Source: Streptomyces longisporoflavus (lineage in GTDB: Bacteria > Actinomycetota > Actinomycetes > Streptomycetales > Streptomycetaceae). Taken from it: 64,000 nucleotides of DNA. The translations under genes and the position numbers were made by a program. The notes beneath the pieces are model-generated. The model was given only the letters and a program-made list of their open reading frames with translations. It did not search any database and had not been told where the DNA came from. Below, in pieces: positions 61,018 to 64,000 of this stretch. Location: positions 248,001 to 312,000 of the forward strand of contig NZ_BMTR01000001.1 of NCBI RefSeq assembly GCF_014649775.1, read 5' to 3'. The first letter of the stretch is position 1. Every line of letters starts with the position of its first letter.

Positions 61018-62395
61018 GCTGTCACTCGCCGACGCCGCCCGGGCCGTGGCCGCGGGCGAGCTGTCGCCGGTCGAGTTGACCGATTCGGTCCTTGAGCGCA
61101 TCGAATCGGTGGAAGCGCGCCTCCAGGCCTACGTCACCGTCGCCGCAGAATCCGCCAGGAAGGCGGCGGCCCGTGCCGAGCAAGAGATCGCCCGGGGCCG
61201 GCTGCGCGGTCCGTTGCACGGCATCCCGATGGGCCTGAAAGACCTGATCGACGCCGCCGGCCTGCCCACCACGGCAAGCTCCCGCGTCAGGGCGGACCAT
61301 GTCGCCGACGGTGACAGTGCCGTCGCCGCCCGCCTGTCGGCGGCCGGTGCGGTGCTGCTCGGCAAGACCCACACCCACGAGTTCGCCTACGGCCTCACCA
61401 CCCCGCAGACGCGCAACGCCCACGACCACAGCCGTGTCGCCGGCGGGTCGAGCGGCGGTTCGGCCGTCGCCGTCGCGGCGGGAGAGGCCACGTTCGCGCT
61501 GGGGACCGACACCGGCGGCTCGATCCGCGTGCCCGCGGCGCTGAACGGCGTGGTCGGCCTCAAGCCGACGTACGGACTGATCTCCCGGCAGGGCGTGACC
61601 TCGCTGTCCTGGTCCCTGGACCACGTCGGCCCCCTCACCCGCACGGTGCGGGACGCCGAGCTCGTCCTCGCCGCCCTCGACGGGCGTGACAGGCGCGAGC
61701 CGGGCGGTGTCTCCGCCGTCCCGGAGTCCGGTGACCTGACGGGGCTGCGGGTGGGCGTGCCGCGCAACTACTACTTCGAGCGCGTCAGCCCGGAGGTCGA
61801 AGAGAGCGTGCGCCGGGCCATCGGGCAGCTCCAGGAGCTGGGGGCCGAACTCGTCGAGGTCGAGATCCCGATGACGCGCTACATCCAGGCCGTCCAGTGG
61901 GGACTGATGGTCCCCGAGGCGACCTCGTACCACGAGGGGACGCTCCGCTCGACGCCCGATCTGTATGCGGCCGACGTACGCATCCTGCTGGAGGCGGGCG
62001 AGTTCGTGTCCGCCGGTGACTATCTCCGGGCCCAGCGCGCCAGGACGCTGATGCGCGACGCCTGGGCGCAGATGCTCGGTCGTGTCGACGTGATCGTCGC
62101 CCCGTCGGTGCCGATGACGGCGGTCGAGTCCGGTCAGGACAGCGTGCGGTGGGCGGACGGCACGGTGGAGGCCGTCTCCGACAGCTACGTCCGCCTCTCC
62201 GCACCGGCCAACATCACGGGTGTGCCGGCGCTGACGCTGCCCGTCGGCCGGGATCACGCGGGTATGCCGATCGGCATGCAGCTGATGGGGCGGCCCCTGG
62301 ACGAAGCGACCGTCCTTCGGGCCGGACGCGCCTATGAGGTGGCCGCTGCCCGCTCCGATGCCGGGGCGGGACAGCTTGCTCCGGTCGCGGCGTGA
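61004..62395 (+). CDS. amidase (amidase signature family)
   Basis: A 463-residue amidase signature enzyme with the Ser-cisSer-Lys triad Lys79 (GLKDLIDAAG), Ser149 (VAGGSSGGSA) and nucleophile Ser173 (TDTGGSIRVPA). It belongs near GatA/AtzE-type amidases; the coupled small protein upstream supports the AtzE-like group. AGGGGGACACCG precedes the ATG at 61004. The amide substrate is unknown. Together with the divergent lactonase-like protein it may degrade or modify a signalling or xenobiotic molecule. Confidence 0.93.
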   Translation: MQPYELSLADAARAVAAGELSPVELTDSVLERIESVEARLQAYVTVAAESARKAAARAEQEIARGRLRGPLHGIPMGLKDLIDAAGLPTTASSRVRADHVADGDSAVAARLSAAGAVLLGKTHTHEFAYGLTTPQTRNAHDHSRVAGGSSGGSAVAVAAGEATFALGTDTGGSIRVPAALNGVVGLKPTYGLISRQGVTSLSWSLDHVGPLTRTVRDAELVLAALDGRDRREPGGVSAVPESGDLTGLRVGVPRNYYFERVSPEVEESVRRAIGQLQELGAELVEVEIPMTRYIQAVQWGLMVPEATSYHEGTLRSTPDLYAADVRILLEAGEFVSAGDYLRAQRARTLMRDAWAQMLGRVDVIVAPSVPMTAVESGQDSVRWADGTVEAVSDSYVRLSAPANITGVPALTLPVGRDHAGMPIGMQLMGRPLDEATVLRAGRAYEVAAARSDAGAGQLAPVAA

Positions 62396-62416
62396 GGGCG
62401 CGCCCCCGAGGCGCCT

Positions 62417-62438
62417 AGAAGCAATGAAATTGCGTTAA
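62417..62438 (+). promoter_or_regulatory. third copy of the operator, before the TetR gene
   Basis: The 22 bases 62417-62438 agree with 60695-60716 at 18 positions (shared AGCAATG, then TTGCGTTAA). It overlaps the upstream edge of the TetR ribosome region, fitting autoregulation. Confidence 0.7.
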
Positions 62439-62455
62439 GGAGATAAGGTGAAGCC

Positions 62456-63022
62456 ATGAGTCCCAAGCCCATGGTTCGACCCGGAGGGCGCAGCGCCCGT
62501 GTCCAGGAGTCAGTCCACGCGGCGGTCCGCGAGCTGCAGGCCGAGCTGGGACGCGAGGCGCTGACCGTTCCTCTCGTCGCGGCTCGCGCGGGGGTGACCC
62601 CCTCGACCGTCTATCGCCGGTGGGGCGACTTGCAGGAGCTGTTGTCCGACGTCGCCGTCGAACACCTGCGCCCCGAAGAGCCGCCGGCCGATCTCGGCAG
62701 CCTGCGCGCGGACCTCGAAGCCTGGGCGGAACAGTTCCTCGACGAGATGGCATCCCCGCCGGGCCGCGCGTACATCAGGGACGCCCTGCTCGGGGACCCG
62801 GACGGCAGCAACGCCGGCCAGTGTTCCGCCTATGCCGCCGACCAGATCGACGTCGTCCTTGCCCGTGCGGCGGAACGGGGCGAGAGCGCCCCGGACGTGG
62901 AACGGGTCATCGACCGGGTCGTGGCGCCGATGATGTACCGCATCCTCTTCCGCCCCGGCGAGCTGGACGCCGCCTACGCGCGCGCACTTGTGGAGCACGC
63001 ACTCTCACTTTCGAAACCCTGA
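62456..63022 (+). CDS. TetR family transcriptional regulator
   Basis: A 188-residue TetR protein: helix-turn-helix LTVPLVAARAGVTPSTVYRRWGDLQELLSDV after a basic start (RPGGRSARVQESVHAAVRELQAELGREA), then a variable ligand-binding domain with a C-terminal TetR_C-like YRILFRPGELDAAYARALVEHAL. 60 bases after the amidase stop on the same strand and preceded by the third operator. The likely repressor of the amidase and lactonase-like genes. Confidence 0.92.
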   Translation: MSPKPMVRPGGRSARVQESVHAAVRELQAELGREALTVPLVAARAGVTPSTVYRRWGDLQELLSDVAVEHLRPEEPPADLGSLRADLEAWAEQFLDEMASPPGRAYIRDALLGDPDGSNAGQCSAYAADQIDVVLARAAERGESAPDVERVIDRVVAPMMYRILFRPGELDAAYARALVEHALSLSKP

Positions 63023-63195
63023 AACAAATCCAGCAACTAACGCGTCATTTTCGCGCACAGTCGATCGTCGGGAGCGGCCAGGAGATCGGTTAGCGGTCGC
63101 GATCCGTGTGGATGGGCCCTCGTGAGGTACGGAGCGTTAACGTGTGCCCCGCACGTGTTCCCGTCGGACCCTCCCCGGGGTCCCGGAGGTGAGAA

Positions 63196-64000
63196 ATGGC
63201 GGCTGCCGACTCGGCGTCGGTCGGTACCATCCCGGTTCAGCACCTCCGGGCGGGCGACCACGCCTTCGTCAGTTACGCGGACGACGATGCGGGCCGCGAC
63301 GTAGTTTCCGCCTTTGCGTGGGCGGGGCTCGTGAAGCGCGAGAAGGTGATGGTGTTCGCCGCTCCGCACATGCAGGACGAACAGGTCTGGGCGCGCCTTG
63401 ACGCGCCGGGAGCCCTGCTGGGAGCCGCCCGCAAGAACGGGCAGTTGGTGCTCAGCAGCATGCGCGCCCTGATCCGGCCGGAGGAGGCGTTCACCCCGCG
63501 TCGGCAGTGGGAGCGCATCACCCAGGAGACCGACAAAGCCCTGGACGAGGGCTACAGCGGACTGCGCACCTACATCGACATGCACTGGGTGGGAGACCTG
63601 GGCGCCGATGTCGAGGTGATGATGCACCGCGAGTCCCACGCCCAGCACCTCTTCGAAGGCCGCCCGTACACCGAGATCTGTTCCTACGACAGCCGCTGGT
63701 TCGACCCCGGCGTCCTGGCGGCCATGCACGAGGCGCATCCCTGCCGACTGCTGCCCGGCCTGGGCGTCCTGCACGCGGAACATGCGGACGGTGTCCTGCA
63801 GTTGGTCGGCGAGGCGGACATCGCCACCCGCGAAGATTTCATCGTCGCCGTGCGCGAGGGGCTGAGGCGCTGTGGGGACTCCCGGACGCTGACCGTGGAC
63901 CTGTCCGGGCTCATCTTCCTCGGCGCGGCCTGTGCGGTGGACCTGCTGCGGCTGATCCTGGAGCATCCGCACGGGCCCGTCCATGTCGACTGTCCGCCGA
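63196..64000 (+). CDS. MEDS domain plus STAS domain protein, 3' partial
   Basis: Open to the window edge from ATG 63196, which is preceded by a perfect GGAGGTGA. The first 180 residues form a MEDS sensory domain (methanogen/methylotroph DcmR-like): HLRAGDHAFVSYADDDAGRDVVSAFAWAGLVKREKVMVFAAP, then EGYSGLRTYIDMHWV and FEGRPYTEICSYDSRWFDPGVL. A STAS domain follows (LGVLHAEHADGVLQLVGEADIATREDF; SRTLTVDLSGLIFLGAACAVDLLRL), in which the usual phosphoacceptor DSS/DSG is replaced by LGAA, so phosphorylation is doubtful. The window ends before the stop. Proteins of this type feed into SigB-like partner switching. Confidence 0.88.
   Translation, partial: MAAADSASVGTIPVQHLRAGDHAFVSYADDDAGRDVVSAFAWAGLVKREKVMVFAAPHMQDEQVWARLDAPGALLGAARKNGQLVLSSMRALIRPEEAFTPRRQWERITQETDKALDEGYSGLRTYIDMHWVGDLGADVEVMMHRESHAQHLFEGRPYTEICSYDSRWFDPGVLAAMHEAHPCRLLPGLGVLHAEHADGVLQLVGEADIATREDFIVAVREGLRRCGDSRTLTVDLSGLIFLGAACAVDLLRLILEHPHGPVHVDCPP

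Overview
The window is high-GC actinobacterial DNA, almost certainly Streptomyces. It is densely coded on both strands, uses GTG and TTG starts freely, and carries families largely confined to Streptomyces (DUF5133, DUF6411 and DUF6281-like proteins, a SigB/F/G sigma factor with an RsbU-type phosphatase, a MalR-type maltose regulator, a bL37-like micro-ribosomal protein). No rRNA, tRNA, CRISPR array, insertion sequence, integrase or phage gene was recognised. It reads as ordinary chromosome with accessory patches. All functions are inferred from sequence; nothing was searched.

Layout. 1-4.1 kb: the end of a formate dehydrogenase operon (catalytic subunit cut by the window edge, four-cluster ferredoxin subunit, NrfD-type membrane subunit) and a small lysine-rich protein. 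4.3-10.5 kb: an SDR, a DUF5133 protein, a LysR/EamA-exporter divergon, a stress sigma factor overlapping the exporter tail to tail, a PP2C phosphatase and a MarR regulator. 11-15.2 kb: a small membrane protein, a secreted sialidase, the remnant of an FCD-type GntR regulator and a DHA2 exporter. 15.4-23 kb: phosphoketolase, a cupin/DoxX pair opposite a LysR gene with a perfect T-N11-A palindrome, a stand-alone TOPRIM protein, a STAS protein, a P450/Nudix divergon with duplicated hairpin motifs, and DUF6411. 23-31 kb: a lipoprotein, an O-methyltransferase, a GlxA-like regulator with a cysteine hydrolase, the bL37-like gene with a strong terminator, SMI1/KNR4 and VOC proteins, and a UvrA-like ABC protein. 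31-45 kb: an FG-GAP protein, an SDR, a Tat-type propeller protein, aldo/keto reductases, GNAT and MocR proteins, an MFS exporter, an iron-box-preceded YncE-like propeller opposite a secreted S33 peptidase, an APH kinase, and a secreted HExxHxxGxxH metalloprotease with a lipoprotein.

The clearest functional unit is 44.8-58.8 kb, a maltodextrin island. MalR, a PfkB kinase and an aldo/keto reductase run leftward; malE-malF-malG-aglA and a second MalR-like LacI gene run rightward, followed by secreted alpha-amylase and pullulanase. Extracellular enzymes would cut starch and pullulan, MalEFG would import maltodextrins, and AglA would release glucose. TTGC/GCAA inverted repeats lie in the malR-malE and amylase control regions.

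The right end holds the most distinctive local circuit: a metallo-beta-lactamase-fold hydrolase diverging from a GatC/AtzG-like small protein plus amidase, then a TetR gene. Three related operator-like sequences sit in the two control regions, and the -35 elements of both predicted divergent promoters fall inside them. The window ends inside a MEDS-STAS protein. Together with SigB, the phosphatase and the STAS protein, this gives four partner-switch type components without an anti-sigma kinase in the window.
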